Below, in pieces: positions 33,740 to 41,977 of a stretch of 64,000 nt of DNA. Every line of letters starts with the position of its first letter. Positions within the stretch are counted from its first letter, which is position 1. This DNA is from VBAS01 sp964444975 (GTDB lineage Bacteria; Bacteroidota; Bacteroidia; Chitinophagales; Chitinophagaceae). The notes below the pieces were generated by a model. That model made no database searches and was not told where the DNA came from. It was given only the letters and a program-made list of their open reading frames with translations. The stretch covers positions 18,357 to 82,356 of the forward strand of contig CAYUJD010000008.1 of NCBI GenBank assembly GCA_964444975.1, in the 5' to 3' direction. The translations under genes were made by a program, and so were the position numbers.

Positions 33740-33797
33740 CTTCTGCCTTCTCTTTATCTCTTAGCAAATGAACGTAAATTTAGGGCAAAAAAGAATA

Positions 33798-34211
33798 ATG
33801 ACATCAACAGTAGTTTATAACGGGGAGTTAAGAACCACCTGCACCCACCTGCGCAGCGGCAACAGTTTTGAAACGGATGCGCCGGTGGATAACCATGGCA
33901 GGGGCGAACGTTTTTCGCCAACCGACCTGATGGCCACATCGCTGGCCACCTGCATGATAACGGTGATGGGAATAAAAGCAAGGACAATGGGGCTGGACAT
34001 GAACGATGTGAAAATTGAAGTGCTGAAGATTATGAAAGCCGACCCACGGCGGGTGGGCGGTATTGAACTCAGCTTTCATATACCGGAAAGCCTGAAAAAC
34101 CTGGATGAAAAAACCAAAACGATTCTGAAAAACACGGGTATCACCTGCCCGGTGGCGCTGAGCATTCACCCGGATATTGAGATGAAGGTGAACTGGGGGC
34201 TGTGGGATTAG
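33798..34211 (+). CDS. OsmC-family peroxiredoxin-like protein
   Basis: 137 residues from the ATG at 33798; an earlier ATG at 33768 would add ten residues and cannot be excluded. 'GERFSPTDLMATSLATCMIT' holds the first catalytic cysteine and 'TGITCPVALSIHPDIEMK' the second, the pair used by OsmC/Ohr enzymes to reduce organic hydroperoxides. Cytosolic homodimer expected. No linked regulator. Confidence 0.93.
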   Translation: MTSTVVYNGELRTTCTHLRSGNSFETDAPVDNHGRGERFSPTDLMATSLATCMITVMGIKARTMGLDMNDVKIEVLKIMKADPRRVGGIELSFHIPESLKNLDEKTKTILKNTGITCPVALSIHPDIEMKVNWGLWD

Positions 34212-34316
34212 CAGGTTGCTGGCTTCCGGCTACAGGATGGCTGGATGGTTGGATAGCAAACTTTTATTCTTCAATAGTTCAGTTATATTTTAACCCCTCT
34301 ATTGTCCCGTAGGGAT

Positions 34317-34468
34317 CCCGGTCACAACCGGGAGAAGGTAGAATAAGATGATTTATGCGTTCCATCGGAACGCCAGGTGCTTATTGTTCCAGCACCAAAC
34401 GTTCCTACGGAACGTAAATAATACACCTTGTATTCGCTCTACCCACCTTTCGTTCCTACGGAACGAAA
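34317..34468. repeat. Cluster of short palindromes in the OsmC to DUF2851 spacer
   Basis: Within about 150 bases: cccgg-tcacaa-ccggg (34317-34332), gcgttcc-atc-ggaacgc (34357-34373), acgttcc-tac-ggaacgt (34399-34415) and tttcgttcc-tac-ggaacgaaa (34448-34468). Three share a GTTCC-NNN-GGAAC core. The surrounding spacer 34212-34587 has no supported ORF. They could be hairpins in a transcript or relics of a repeat family. Confidence 0.75.
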
Positions 34469-34587
34469 TTAACCTGGCTCTTTCTTCAACCTCAGACTTC
34501 AGGAATCTGCTTCAAGGAAATTACCAGTGTATTGATTCAGTCAAGTTTGATAAAATAACCATCAAACCATCATTGCCATCATTCTAC

Positions 34588-34736
34588 AAGCTATCTCAAA
34601 AGTCACTTTAACCCCAATTAACCACTGATTACACAGATTTTATTTCACAGATTTCTCAGATTTTAGAATAAAAGCGGTGCAATCTGTTTGCTTAACCTGT
34701 GAAATCGGTGGTCTGAAAATACTTTTGAGATGACTT
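34588..34736 (-). repeat. 149-bp dispersed element with terminal inverted repeats, copy B (inverted)
   Basis: The reverse complement of copies A and C, with the same 149-bp length and 139-bp core (34593-34731). It differs from copy C at only two core positions, both near the right end. It sits between the GTTCC palindrome cluster and the tiny lipoprotein gene at 34892. Confidence 0.92.
34720..34727 (+). promoter_or_regulatory. Outward TAnnTTTG box in repeat copy B
   Basis: TACTTTTG at the element's left terminus reads outward, toward the small lipoprotein gene at 34892, leaving a leader of about 160 bases. No good TTG -33 motif is found at 19-21 bases upstream, so promoter activity is speculative. 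Confidence 0.3.
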
Positions 34737-34891
34737 TGACTTATTACTGCAACCGCCTGTTGCGTACTATTCCTAAGTGATGCTTAGTTTCGGAATACTT
34801 TCTTCTGGTATAAACACACCGGAATAAGGCAGGTGGAAATGCTTTTGATAACTAAGCAGCAGGGGTTACTTTTATGCCTAAATTGCAACCC

Positions 34892-35011
34892 ATGAAACCG
34901 AGGTTACTTTTTTACCTGCTGCTGGTGGTTTTGTTTGCATCCTGTGCCCGGGCTGTTACGCCCAATGAAGCAGCCAACCGGTCGTTTAAAAAGTGCAAGC
35001 CGATGCGGTAA
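34892..35011 (+). CDS. Tiny lipoprotein of 39 residues
   Basis: ATG at 34892, TAA at 35009-35011. The sequence is a short lipoprotein signal peptide (MKPRLLFYLLLVVLFASC, lipobox FASC, Cys18) followed by only 21 mature residues, including 'TPNEAANRSFKKCKPMR' with one further cysteine. It would be a very small membrane-anchored peptide. No family name is known to me. The 3' end is only 3 bases from the convergent DUF2851 stop. Confidence 0.65.
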   Translation: MKPRLLFYLLLVVLFASCARAVTPNEAANRSFKKCKPMR

Positions 35012-35014
35012 AGC

Positions 35015-36271
35015 TTATGCCTTGAGCAGGGCATTGCCAACAGCGCAATCGAGACAGCGTTTTTTGCTGCAGTATTCATTTTTCAGTTCAATCCATGCCT
35101 GTGAATCGCGGGCATTTTTATTTTGCAACCCCAGTTTTTGAAACCCCTTGGTGATACTGTTGGTTTCGTGTGCAGTCTCTTCAAGCCAGCGGATGGCTTT
35201 GTCTTTATACTTCGCTTCATTATGATAATGCCCGTAAGCAAATACTACCGGGCAAACGGTGTTGATAATGATATTGTCAATCATGGCTGCGCCAAGATTT
35301 TTCTTCCTATAACTGCCGATTTCATCAAACCGGTAATGATAGTGCCAGTAATCATTGGCCGTCACATCAAACCATTTTTTTATTTCAGCTGCAGAGCCTG
35401 CCTCTTTTATTTTTGAAAAAAGGTGGGAAGATTCATTTACAAGAATGGCCAATTGTGCCAGCCGGATGCTGGGGAAATTGCCGGGGCGCATACGCAGAAA
35501 ATGCACGGGCTGATGAATGGATTTGAGGCCGTATTTCTTTTTCAAAAAATTGTACTCACGCTGCAGCAGCTGCGGGTAGTCTTCGGTAAAACGTCTGCCG
35601 AGCAAACCCGCCTGCCCAAACAACAAAGCTTCCAGCTGTTGCACCTGGTTTTTGTGTTTTGCAAGAATAGTTACCGAAAGGCTCCTGGCCATTTCCTCGA
35701 AAGCATCGGCATTGATTTTAATACCGAAGTTGCGGGCCAGCATCCACCAGAAAGTTTCTTCCCAGTGCTGGTTGGTTTGCTGCAGAAAGGATTCCACTTT
35801 AGCTGCTTTTCTTGTCAATCGTTCGGCAAGCAGCCGCTCCTGCCAGCTTTGAATAACGATGTGTTTTACGGAAGCAATTGATTTTTCACAGGGAATAAAA
35901 CCTGCGGTCTTCATCAGTTCTTCATATTTTTTCAGAAGCAGTGTAGAAACCCGCCTCTCCAGCTCAAGCAAGGGCAAGGAATTATGCTGGTGCAAATCAT
36001 TTTGCCACACCACATGAAGAATAACACTGTTGTAGTTTTTATCGTGCTGGTGGCGGTGCCTGTTCCAGTCAGAAGTTTTCAGGTGCAGCTCCACATGGCC
36101 GGCCCAGGTGCTGTTGCCGATTTTTATTTTGGCATCGGTAAAATCAGGGCCCTGGTTGGTATTATATTGCCCGGGTAAAATAACCTGTATCGTTTCGCCT
36201 GCTGTAGTTTTTAATTCGCCCTTGTTGAAATACTGGAATTGCCAGATGAATTGAAGAAGTCGTTCGGTCAT
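35015..36271 (-). CDS. DUF2851 family protein
   Basis: 418 residues. The opening 'LLQFIWQFQYFNKGELKTTA', then 'GPDFTDAKIKIGNSTWAGHV', 'ELHLKTSDWNRHRHQHDKNY' and 'SVILHVVWQND', are the conserved DUF2851 block with many histidines and acidic residues that could bind metal. The C-terminus carries 'CSKKRCLDCAVGNALL', a small cysteine cluster. The family is nearly confined to Bacteroidota and is uncharacterised; the strand/histidine pattern suggests a nuclease-like fold (inference). No signal peptide. It lies downstream of maf across a 106-base spacer. Confidence 0.85.
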   Translation of the reverse strand: MTERLLQFIWQFQYFNKGELKTTAGETIQVILPGQYNTNQGPDFTDAKIKIGNSTWAGHVELHLKTSDWNRHRHQHDKNYNSVILHVVWQNDLHQHNSLPLLELERRVSTLLLKKYEELMKTAGFIPCEKSIASVKHIVIQSWQERLLAERLTRKAAKVESFLQQTNQHWEETFWWMLARNFGIKINADAFEEMARSLSVTILAKHKNQVQQLEALLFGQAGLLGRRFTEDYPQLLQREYNFLKKKYGLKSIHQPVHFLRMRPGNFPSIRLAQLAILVNESSHLFSKIKEAGSAAEIKKWFDVTANDYWHYHYRFDEIGSYRKKNLGAAMIDNIIINTVCPVVFAYGHYHNEAKYKDKAIRWLEETAHETNSITKGFQKLGLQNKNARDSQAWIELKNEYCSKKRCLDCAVGNALLKA

Positions 36272-36377
36272 TGCGGGATGGCTTGATGGTATGATTGTTT
36301 AATGGCTGAATTGCCCTATTATCTCATCAAATTACAGAATTCGCCCCACCTATACAACCATGAAGCCATCAAACAAT

Positions 36378-36944
36378 TTACCCATCCATTTTTTCCAGCT
36401 CCCTTACTACCCTGCTCACCGGCAGGCCCATCACATTGTAAAAGTCACCGTTGACTGATTTGATACCCACCACGCCAATCCATTCCTGAATGGCGTAAGC
36501 GCCGGCTTTATCGTAGGGTTTGTATTTGTCCACATAAAATTCAATCTGCTCAAGGGTGAGCTTATGAAACTCCACTTCGGTACTGTCGGAAAAAGCGGTT
36601 TCCTTTTCATCTTTTCGTATTACGACGCCGGTAATCACTTTGTGTTTTTCGCCGGAGAGGGCTATTAAAATGCTGATTGCTTCTTCCCGGTGCACGGGCT
36701 TGCCGATGATATTTTCGCCAAGCACCACCAGGGTATCTGCTGCCAGAACAATTGTTCCGGCAGGCAAATCCTGCTGCACGGCCACTGCTTTTTTTCTTGC
36801 AATAAAAACTGCCACCTCTTCAGGAGCCAGTCCGGGCGGATAATCTTCATCCGTATTTTTTGAAACTATGTGAAATGGAATTTCAGCCCATTCAAGCAGC
36901 TGTTTGCGCCGCGGCGACTGTGAAGCAAGAATGATTTTATTCAT
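36378..36944 (-). CDS. maf: Maf-type nucleotide pyrophosphatase
   Basis: 188 residues from the ATG at 36944, which overlaps the TGA of the upstream UbiA gene by 4 bases (ATGA). A longer frame to 37115 is only the antisense-like extension into ubiA. 'IILASQSPRRKQLLEWAEI' is the Maf signature, with 'VLAADTLVVLGENIIGKP' and 'GAYAIQEWIGVVGIKSVNGD' following. Maf enzymes hydrolyse dTTP/UTP or modified NTPs to keep them out of DNA/RNA. Translationally coupled to the prenyltransferase. Confidence 0.93.
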   Translation of the reverse strand: MNKIILASQSPRRKQLLEWAEIPFHIVSKNTDEDYPPGLAPEEVAVFIARKKAVAVQQDLPAGTIVLAADTLVVLGENIIGKPVHREEAISILIALSGEKHKVITGVVIRKDEKETAFSDSTEVEFHKLTLEQIEFYVDKYKPYDKAGAYAIQEWIGVVGIKSVNGDFYNVMGLPVSRVVRELEKMDG

Positions 36945-37885
36945 AGATAGAAATAAAAAAATATCATGGATAAAATTCCGCTGAGCATCACCAGCTTGGT
37001 CAGCTGGCTGAGCCGGTGATACTGCGGCGTACTTTGCGCTTTGAAGAGTTGCAGAAATATCAATACGAAAGGAAGGATGATGAATACAACAGCGTACACG
37101 ATGGCCCACCACCACCCGAAGCGAAACACATACAGCAGCAGGATGACAAGCGAAGCAATCATAACCGCGAGCCAGACGGCGATATAAACTTTAGTTGCAT
37201 TTACACCCCATACTATCGGCATGGTGCGGCAGCCGTATTTGTCATCGCCCTTCATGTCTTCAATATCCTTGATGGCTTCGCGGATGAGTGAACTGATGAA
37301 TGCAAAAGCAGCATAAAGCACCCCGATGCGGGTTATTTTATTTGAAGCTTCGGCCATGCCAGGTGGAATCATTGTCCCGATTTTTATTTCAGCAAAACAG
37401 ATAATTAATATTACCCAGGCAGTAAGCAGGGAGATGAGCATATTGCCGGAAAGCAGTTTTCGTTTTAATGAAACCGAATAGCCGAACAGCAACAGCACGC
37501 AGATACAATTGCCGGGAAGAATGTACCAGAAACCCGTGGTCCATGCCACGTAAGCGCTGAAAATGATACCCAAACCGCTCAATACAAAATGCCAGGCCAT
37601 AGCCCAGCGACGTGACACGACGATATCTACCACATTGCCCATGGGTTTATTTACCTGGTCAATGTTGATATCGAAATAATCGTTGATAACATAGCCCGCA
37701 GCAGCAATTAACACGGAAGCCACCACCAGCAGAATAAACATCCAGCCGTCAATTGCCGGGCGTAAACCCAGCGGTTTTAATACCGGTGTTACCACAGCCT
37801 GGTGAAATAAAACCTGGGTGAGCACAATGAAAAACAGGTTGGGCAACCGCACCAGTTTCAAAAAAGCTGCAATCAGCTTCATCAA
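36941..37885 (-). CDS. UbiA-family prenyltransferase
   Basis: 314 residues, about nine transmembrane helices. The first aspartate motif 'NDYFDINIDQVNKPMGN' and the second 'DIEDMKGDDKYGCRTMP' bind Mg-diphosphate. The protein is commonly labelled geranylgeranylglycerol-phosphate geranylgeranyltransferase in Bacteroidota, but the acceptor is uncertain; it could equally serve quinone or other aromatic prenylation. Inner membrane. It sits between the KdsC-type phosphatase and maf, a recurrent Bacteroidota gene order as I recall it. Confidence 0.88.
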   Translation of the reverse strand: MMKLIAAFLKLVRLPNLFFIVLTQVLFHQAVVTPVLKPLGLRPAIDGWMFILLVVASVLIAAAGYVINDYFDINIDQVNKPMGNVVDIVVSRRWAMAWHFVLSGLGIIFSAYVAWTTGFWYILPGNCICVLLLFGYSVSLKRKLLSGNMLISLLTAWVILIICFAEIKIGTMIPPGMAEASNKITRIGVLYAAFAFISSLIREAIKDIEDMKGDDKYGCRTMPIVWGVNATKVYIAVWLAVMIASLVILLLYVFRFGWWWAIVYAVVFIILPFVLIFLQLFKAQSTPQYHRLSQLTKLVMLSGILSMIFFYFYL

Positions 37886-38003
37886 AAATTTTTGGAAAGA
37901 TAGTAATGGCTGGTGAAACCAGGATTAGATTTTATATGCCTGCCCGGAAATGAAATACCCATAAATAATCAGTAATCAATAATAAATAATGGATAGCAGT
38001 TCA

Positions 38004-38525
38004 TCATTTCGACACCACATCTTCTTCAAACTTCCACTGCCCGTTTACCTTCAGCACTTTTTCAATCACATCCCGCACACAGCCCCGGCCGCCGTTGACA
38101 GGGGAAATGTATTTAGCAAGGCTTTTTACTTCACTTACCGCATCCGCAGGACAACAGGACAAGCCGGCTTTTTTCAGCAAGGGGATATCGGGCATATCGT
38201 CGCCCATGTAAAGCACTTCATCCCAAATAATCTTTTTAGCGGCAAGTAATTCACTTATAAATTTTGCCTTATCGGCAATACCGGTATGAATTTCCCTGAT
38301 GCCAAGATATTCCAGTCTTTTTTTTGCTTCTTCCGAAACAGCACCTGAAATTATGATGACCCGATAACCATTTCGCATGGCCATTTGCAATCCGAATCCG
38401 TCCTTGATATGCATTTGCCTCACCTGCAGCCCATCCCGCAGCACCAGCACGGTGCCATCCGTCAGCACACCGTCAATATCAAAAATGAAGGTGGTTACTT
38501 TTTTGAACTCGGAAAGCGTATTCAT
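38004..38525 (-). CDS. kdsC: KdsC-like HAD phosphatase (KDO-8-phosphate phosphatase family)
   Basis: 173 residues from the ATG at 38525; the frame is open upstream but runs into iscX. The HAD nucleophile motif 'FIFDIDGVLTDG' holds Asp16 and Asp18, 'VIIISGAVSEEAKKRLEYLG' motif II, and 'EVLYMGDDMPDIPLLKKAGL' motif IV. The short cap-less form fits KdsC, which dephosphorylates KDO-8-phosphate for lipopolysaccharide core synthesis in the cytosol. kdsA/kdsB are not in the window, so the substrate is inferred by family. Confidence 0.87.
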   Translation of the reverse strand: MNTLSEFKKVTTFIFDIDGVLTDGTVLVLRDGLQVRQMHIKDGFGLQMAMRNGYRVIIISGAVSEEAKKRLEYLGIREIHTGIADKAKFISELLAAKKIIWDEVLYMGDDMPDIPLLKKAGLSCCPADAVSEVKSLAKYISPVNGGRGCVRDVIEKVLKVNGQWKFEEDVVSK

Positions 38526-38599
38526 GCATGGCTGATTTTGGATTGCCTGTTTCGGATGGAACGCAGGCAAATCTACAATCCGGAATCCCAAATCCGAAA

Positions 38600-38839
38600 T
38601 TACTTCTGGTTGTCCCGCCACTCATACACCCAGGCGCTTTGTATCATTTCGAGATGGCCTTCGTTGCACTCCTCCCTTTTACCCTGGAAATTGGGAATCT
38701 GCAATACCCATTCGATGAGGTCAGTAAACCGGATGCGGTAAATTTTTCCTTCGTTAAAATCATCGCCGAAGTGTTCATACAGTTTCTGGGCAATGTCTTC
38801 GTAATCGGTCCAGTGAATGGGCGGTTCAAAGTGAGTCAT
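38600..38839 (-). CDS. iscX: IscX-like Fe-S assembly protein
   Basis: 79 residues, slightly longer than typical IscX (about 66). 'IHWTDYEDIAQKLYEHFGDD' then 'YRIRFTDLIEWVLQIPNFQG' and 'NEGHLEMIQSAWVYEW' match the family throughout, including its acidic surface. IscX binds IscS and iron and tunes cluster assembly. Here it follows the ferredoxin gene without iscS, iscU or iscA, so it has split from the usual isc operon. Confidence 0.92.
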   Translation of the reverse strand: MTHFEPPIHWTDYEDIAQKLYEHFGDDFNEGKIYRIRFTDLIEWVLQIPNFQGKREECNEGHLEMIQSAWVYEWRDNQK

Positions 38840-38911
38840 AGTAAATTTGAAGTCTGAAAAATGATGCCGGAGGTCAGAATTCAGACTTCTTACTTCTGAC
38901 CCCAGGTTTTT

Positions 38912-39247
38912 TTATTCTCCTAAAAATTGTGTCTGGTCGGGCAGGGTAATTTCTATTTCGCCATCGCCATCGAGCAAAAGCGACTGGCATCCCAGCCTTG
39001 AATTGAGCCGCGGGTTTACGGCCCGGTCAATAAAATCTTCCTCCTTATCACTTATTTCATCAATATGCTCCATCCCTTTTTCTATATATAAATGACAAGT
39101 AGTGCAGGCACATACTCCTCCACAATTGTGATGCAGCTCAATGTCGTTTTTCAGGCAGATCTCCAGCAGGGTTTGCCCGGGTTCCAGGTTTTCTAAGGTC
39201 AGTGGCTCCAGTCCTTTCTGCTCAAAATTAATCTTCAGGTTGTACAT
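38912..39247 (-). CDS. fdx: [2Fe-2S] ferredoxin (adrenodoxin/Isc type)
   Basis: 111 residues. Cluster ligands are Cys42, Cys48 and Cys51 in 'HNCGGVCACTTCHLYIEKG' and Cys87 in 'SRLGCQ', the C-x5-C-x2-C...C pattern of vertebrate-type ferredoxins. It supplies electrons, probably to Fe-S cluster assembly given iscX next door (72-base gap). Cys46 in the motif is an extra cysteine. Cytosolic. Confidence 0.93.
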   Translation of the reverse strand: MYNLKINFEQKGLEPLTLENLEPGQTLLEICLKNDIELHHNCGGVCACTTCHLYIEKGMEHIDEISDKEEDFIDRAVNPRLNSRLGCQSLLLDGDGEIEITLPDQTQFLGE

Positions 39248-39360
39248 TTTTGCTTTTTTGAGGCGTGCAAATGTAACCGGAAAAGCAAAAAAGGCATTTA
39301 CTTGATTGGGAAAAGCGTTTGCAAATTTGCTGATGGGCGGATGTGATAAACAGAAGGCTG

Positions 39361-40128
39361 TTATTGTACGGAAAAACTACGGATGCTCTCCGTCATAAAT
39401 TCATATACTTTTTTCAACTGCGGAAACTCTTTCAATAATTCCAGGTGCTTTTGAATGGTGCTTTCATCCTTTCTTTTGACCGGCCCGGTCTGCGCTTCGG
39501 CGGGTGAAATGGTTTTGATTCTTGCTGCCGTTTCTTCAATCAGCGGCAGCAGCTCACGGAAATCAAGGCCCTCTTTTTTGCAATAGTCTTCAGCCAGCAC
39601 ATACAGATGATTGGTGAAATTGTTCACGAATACAGCTGCAATATGCAGCTTCAGTCTTTCATCGTCGCCTGCCTGCTTTGCATGCTGTGGCGCTATGGAT
39701 GTTGCCAGCATTTCCAGCTTTTTCCGGGACGCCTCATCGCTGGCATCAAAAAAAATGGGGGCGTCGGGCAATTCATTTATTTCTTCACGCATACTTTGCA
39801 GCGGGTAAAACACACCATGATGACTGCTAACTTTTTTCAATACATCTTTTGACACCGAAGCAGCCGTATGCGCCACCAGTTTGCCGGGCAGTTTCAAATC
39901 GGCCACCACTTCCTCAATGGCATCGTCGCTTACGGCAATGATATAAACATCGGCGTTTTTATTCACCAGGCTCCAGTAGTTGGTGCTTTCTGTATCCCAT
40001 TCATAAGCCAGCCTGCTGGCAGCAGATGCATTACGGCTGGCTACCTGCAAAATATGATGCCCGGCCGCTTTAAATTTTCTTCCGAGCACAGCAGCCACAT
40101 TACCCGAACCAATAATAACTATCTTCAT
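39361..40128 (-). CDS. Rossmann-like / DUF2520 oxidoreductase-type protein
   Basis: 255 residues from the ATG at 40128, which has an unusually strong Shine-Dalgarno (AGGAGG, 5 bases upstream) deciding the start over 40158. 'MKIVIIGSGNVAAVLGRKFK' is a Rossmann NAD(P) loop. 'VYIIAVSDDAIEEVVADL' and 'LVAHTAASVSKDVL' continue it, and the DUF2520 C-terminal helical domain holds 'LKLHIAAVFVNNFTNHLYVL'. It resembles 6-phosphogluconate- or ketopantoate-reductase folds, but no substrate is established. It heads the minus-strand run toward fdx and iscX (113-base spacer). Confidence 0.88.
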   Translation of the reverse strand: MKIVIIGSGNVAAVLGRKFKAAGHHILQVASRNASAASRLAYEWDTESTNYWSLVNKNADVYIIAVSDDAIEEVVADLKLPGKLVAHTAASVSKDVLKKVSSHHGVFYPLQSMREEINELPDAPIFFDASDEASRKKLEMLATSIAPQHAKQAGDDERLKLHIAAVFVNNFTNHLYVLAEDYCKKEGLDFRELLPLIEETAARIKTISPAEAQTGPVKRKDESTIQKHLELLKEFPQLKKVYEFMTESIRSFSVQ

Positions 40129-40133
40129 AAAAT

Positions 40134-40139
40134 CCTCCT
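40134..40139 (-). promoter_or_regulatory. Strong Shine-Dalgarno (AGGAGG) for the DUF2520 gene
   Basis: Read on the minus strand, AGGAGG lies 5 bases before the ATG at 40128. Most genes in this window lack such a site, as is usual in Bacteroidota, so this one decides the start and may signal unusually efficient initiation. Confidence 0.7.
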
Positions 40140-40202
40140 GTTTCCTTCTGCCCCGCAAAAGGTGGTGTAATCCTTTTTACAATTAGTAATAACAACAGAA
40201 GT

Positions 40203-40210
40203 TATTTTTG
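40203..40210 (+). promoter_or_regulatory. Candidate -7 box (TATTTTTG) 4 bases before an ATG
   Basis: TATTTTTG matches TAnnTTTG and ends 4 bases before the ATG at 40215. If used, transcription would start at or within a few bases of the start codon, giving a leaderless mRNA. No clear -33 TTG is seen. Confidence 0.35.
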
Positions 40211-40214
40211 TAAA

Positions 40215-41060
40215 ATGACAAAGTTAGGGCAACAGCTTGCGATTGGCTATTACCGAACAAAATTTAAAATGCTTTCGGCCATCTCCAACAAAAAAACAGC
40301 CGAGCTGGCATTGGAACTATTCTGTACGCCACAATTACGATACAAGAAAACATTGCCGGAAATTTTTAAGCAGGCTGAGAAACTTCAGTTCAGGCATTAC
40401 GGCGAAACAGTGACCGGTTACCGCTGGAACCGCGGTGGTCACCGAAAGGTGCTGATTGCACATGGATTCAATTCCACGGTAGCAAAATTTGACCGTTACA
40501 TAAAACCGCTGGTGCGAAAGGAGTATGAAGTGCTGGCCTTTGATGCGCCGGCACATGGCTACAGTACGGGCAAAACCATCAATGCCGTGATGTTTAAAGA
40601 CATGATTACACATATTAATAAAGAATATGGCCCTGTAAAATCCTTTATGGGTCATTCATTCGGCGGGCTGGCTATCAGTCTTGGGCTGGAAGAAATTGAA
40701 CACGATGAGAACACCCGTGTCGTTTTGATTGCGCCGGCTACAGAGTCAAAAACCGCTATTGACACTTTCTTTTCATTTATGAAACTGAATGATGCGGTGC
40801 GGAAAGAATTTGATGAATATATTTTCCGGTTGCGCAACAAGCCGCCGGAATGGTACTCGGTAAGCCGGGCTGTAGAAAATATCAAAGCGAAAATTCTCTG
40901 GTGCCATGATAAAGACGATGTGATGACACCCTGGGCTGATGCAGCGAAAGTTATGGAGAGGGAACACCTGAATATTGAATTTATAGTAACTAAGGGGCTT
41001 GGTCACCGGCGGATTTACCGGGAGAACAGCATTTTTAAAGCGATAATCGAATTTCTGTAA
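40215..41060 (+). CDS. Alpha/beta hydrolase
   Basis: 281 residues. The oxyanion/HG motif 'VLIAHGFNSTVAKFDRY', the nucleophile elbow 'SFMGHSFGGLA' (Ser148), the acid in 'WCHDKDDVMTPWADA', and the base in 'TKGLGHRRIYR' make a complete catalytic triad. It lacks a signal peptide, so a cytosolic esterase/lipase-like enzyme is likely; the substrate is unknown. Divergent from the DUF2520 gene; the SGNH hydrolase starts 13 bases after it, so an operon is likely. Confidence 0.9.
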   Translation: MTKLGQQLAIGYYRTKFKMLSAISNKKTAELALELFCTPQLRYKKTLPEIFKQAEKLQFRHYGETVTGYRWNRGGHRKVLIAHGFNSTVAKFDRYIKPLVRKEYEVLAFDAPAHGYSTGKTINAVMFKDMITHINKEYGPVKSFMGHSFGGLAISLGLEEIEHDENTRVVLIAPATESKTAIDTFFSFMKLNDAVRKEFDEYIFRLRNKPPEWYSVSRAVENIKAKILWCHDKDDVMTPWADAAKVMEREHLNIEFIVTKGLGHRRIYRENSIFKAIIEFL

Positions 41061-41073
41061 ATACGATGAACCC

Positions 41074-41811
41074 ATGAAAATGATTACCGGCATTAACAGA
41101 CGGCATCGCTTTTCAAACAGTATGATTTATTTATTCCTTCTTCTTATTTTCACCGCTGCAAAACAAAAACCCGGGCATAGCCCAGTGACGGATCTGGCTA
41201 ATTTGACCACTATGACTTATTCCCTCCTCACCCTCGGCGACTCTTACACCATCGGCGAAAGTGTGATGCTCACCGGAAGTTTCCCGTACCAGGCTGTGCA
41301 GGTACTGCGCAAAGCAGGCTATGATTTTAGTGCACCGGAAATCATTGCTAAAACCGGTTGGACAACAGATGAATTACAGGCGGCAATTAATCAACACAAA
41401 TTTCTTCCCTCTTATGATTTTGTTACCCTTTTAATTGGCGTGAACAATCAGTACCGCGGCCGTTCGGTTGAAAATTATAAGCCGGAATTTGAAAGTTTGC
41501 TGAAACAAGCCATTCAGTTTGCCGGCAGCAAAGCATACCGTGTCATCGTGCTTTCCATTCCGGACTGGAGCGTTACTCCATTCGCTGAAGGCAGGGACAG
41601 AAAAAAGATTGCGCAAGAAATAGACGAATACAATTTGGTCAGCAAATCAATCGCTGAAAAATATAAAGTTTATTATGTGGACATAACCACCGGCACCCGT
41701 GAAGCTGCCACAGATACATCCCTGGTTGCACCAGACGGTTTGCACCCATCAGCAAAAGAATATAGCCGGTGGGCAGAAAAAATTGCCATCCTGATAAAAG
41801 CGCAGCTATAA
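41074..41811 (+). CDS. SGNH/GDSL-family hydrolase (secreted or membrane-anchored)
   Basis: 245 residues. A hydrophobic segment (about 17-29, 'MIYLFLLLIFTAA') suggests export or anchoring. The catalytic domain starts with 'LLTLGDSYTIGESV' (Ser nucleophile), then block III 'VTLLIGVNNQYRG' (Asn), and ends with the Asp-His pair in 'APDGLHPSAKEY'. Such enzymes deacylate lipids, sugars or esters; the substrate is unknown. Likely co-transcribed with the alpha/beta hydrolase (13-base gap). An alternative start further downstream (near 41212) would remove the hydrophobic segment and cannot be excluded. Confidence 0.88.
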   Translation: MKMITGINRRHRFSNSMIYLFLLLIFTAAKQKPGHSPVTDLANLTTMTYSLLTLGDSYTIGESVMLTGSFPYQAVQVLRKAGYDFSAPEIIAKTGWTTDELQAAINQHKFLPSYDFVTLLIGVNNQYRGRSVENYKPEFESLLKQAIQFAGSKAYRVIVLSIPDWSVTPFAEGRDRKKIAQEIDEYNLVSKSIAEKYKVYYVDITTGTREAATDTSLVAPDGLHPSAKEYSRWAEKIAILIKAQL

Positions 41812-41977
41812 TTTTTTATTCAAAAGAATTTTCTTCTCATTTCCAGAAGGTTGCGCCTTCACTTTTGCGTCTGGTCCGATGCCGGCAATAAGAGCACTTT
41901 CAGAAAATTAAAAATTCTGCGTTATTATTGCATCCGTCGAGCCGGTTGCTGGCAGAAAAAATTTATTAAAACCTGAT

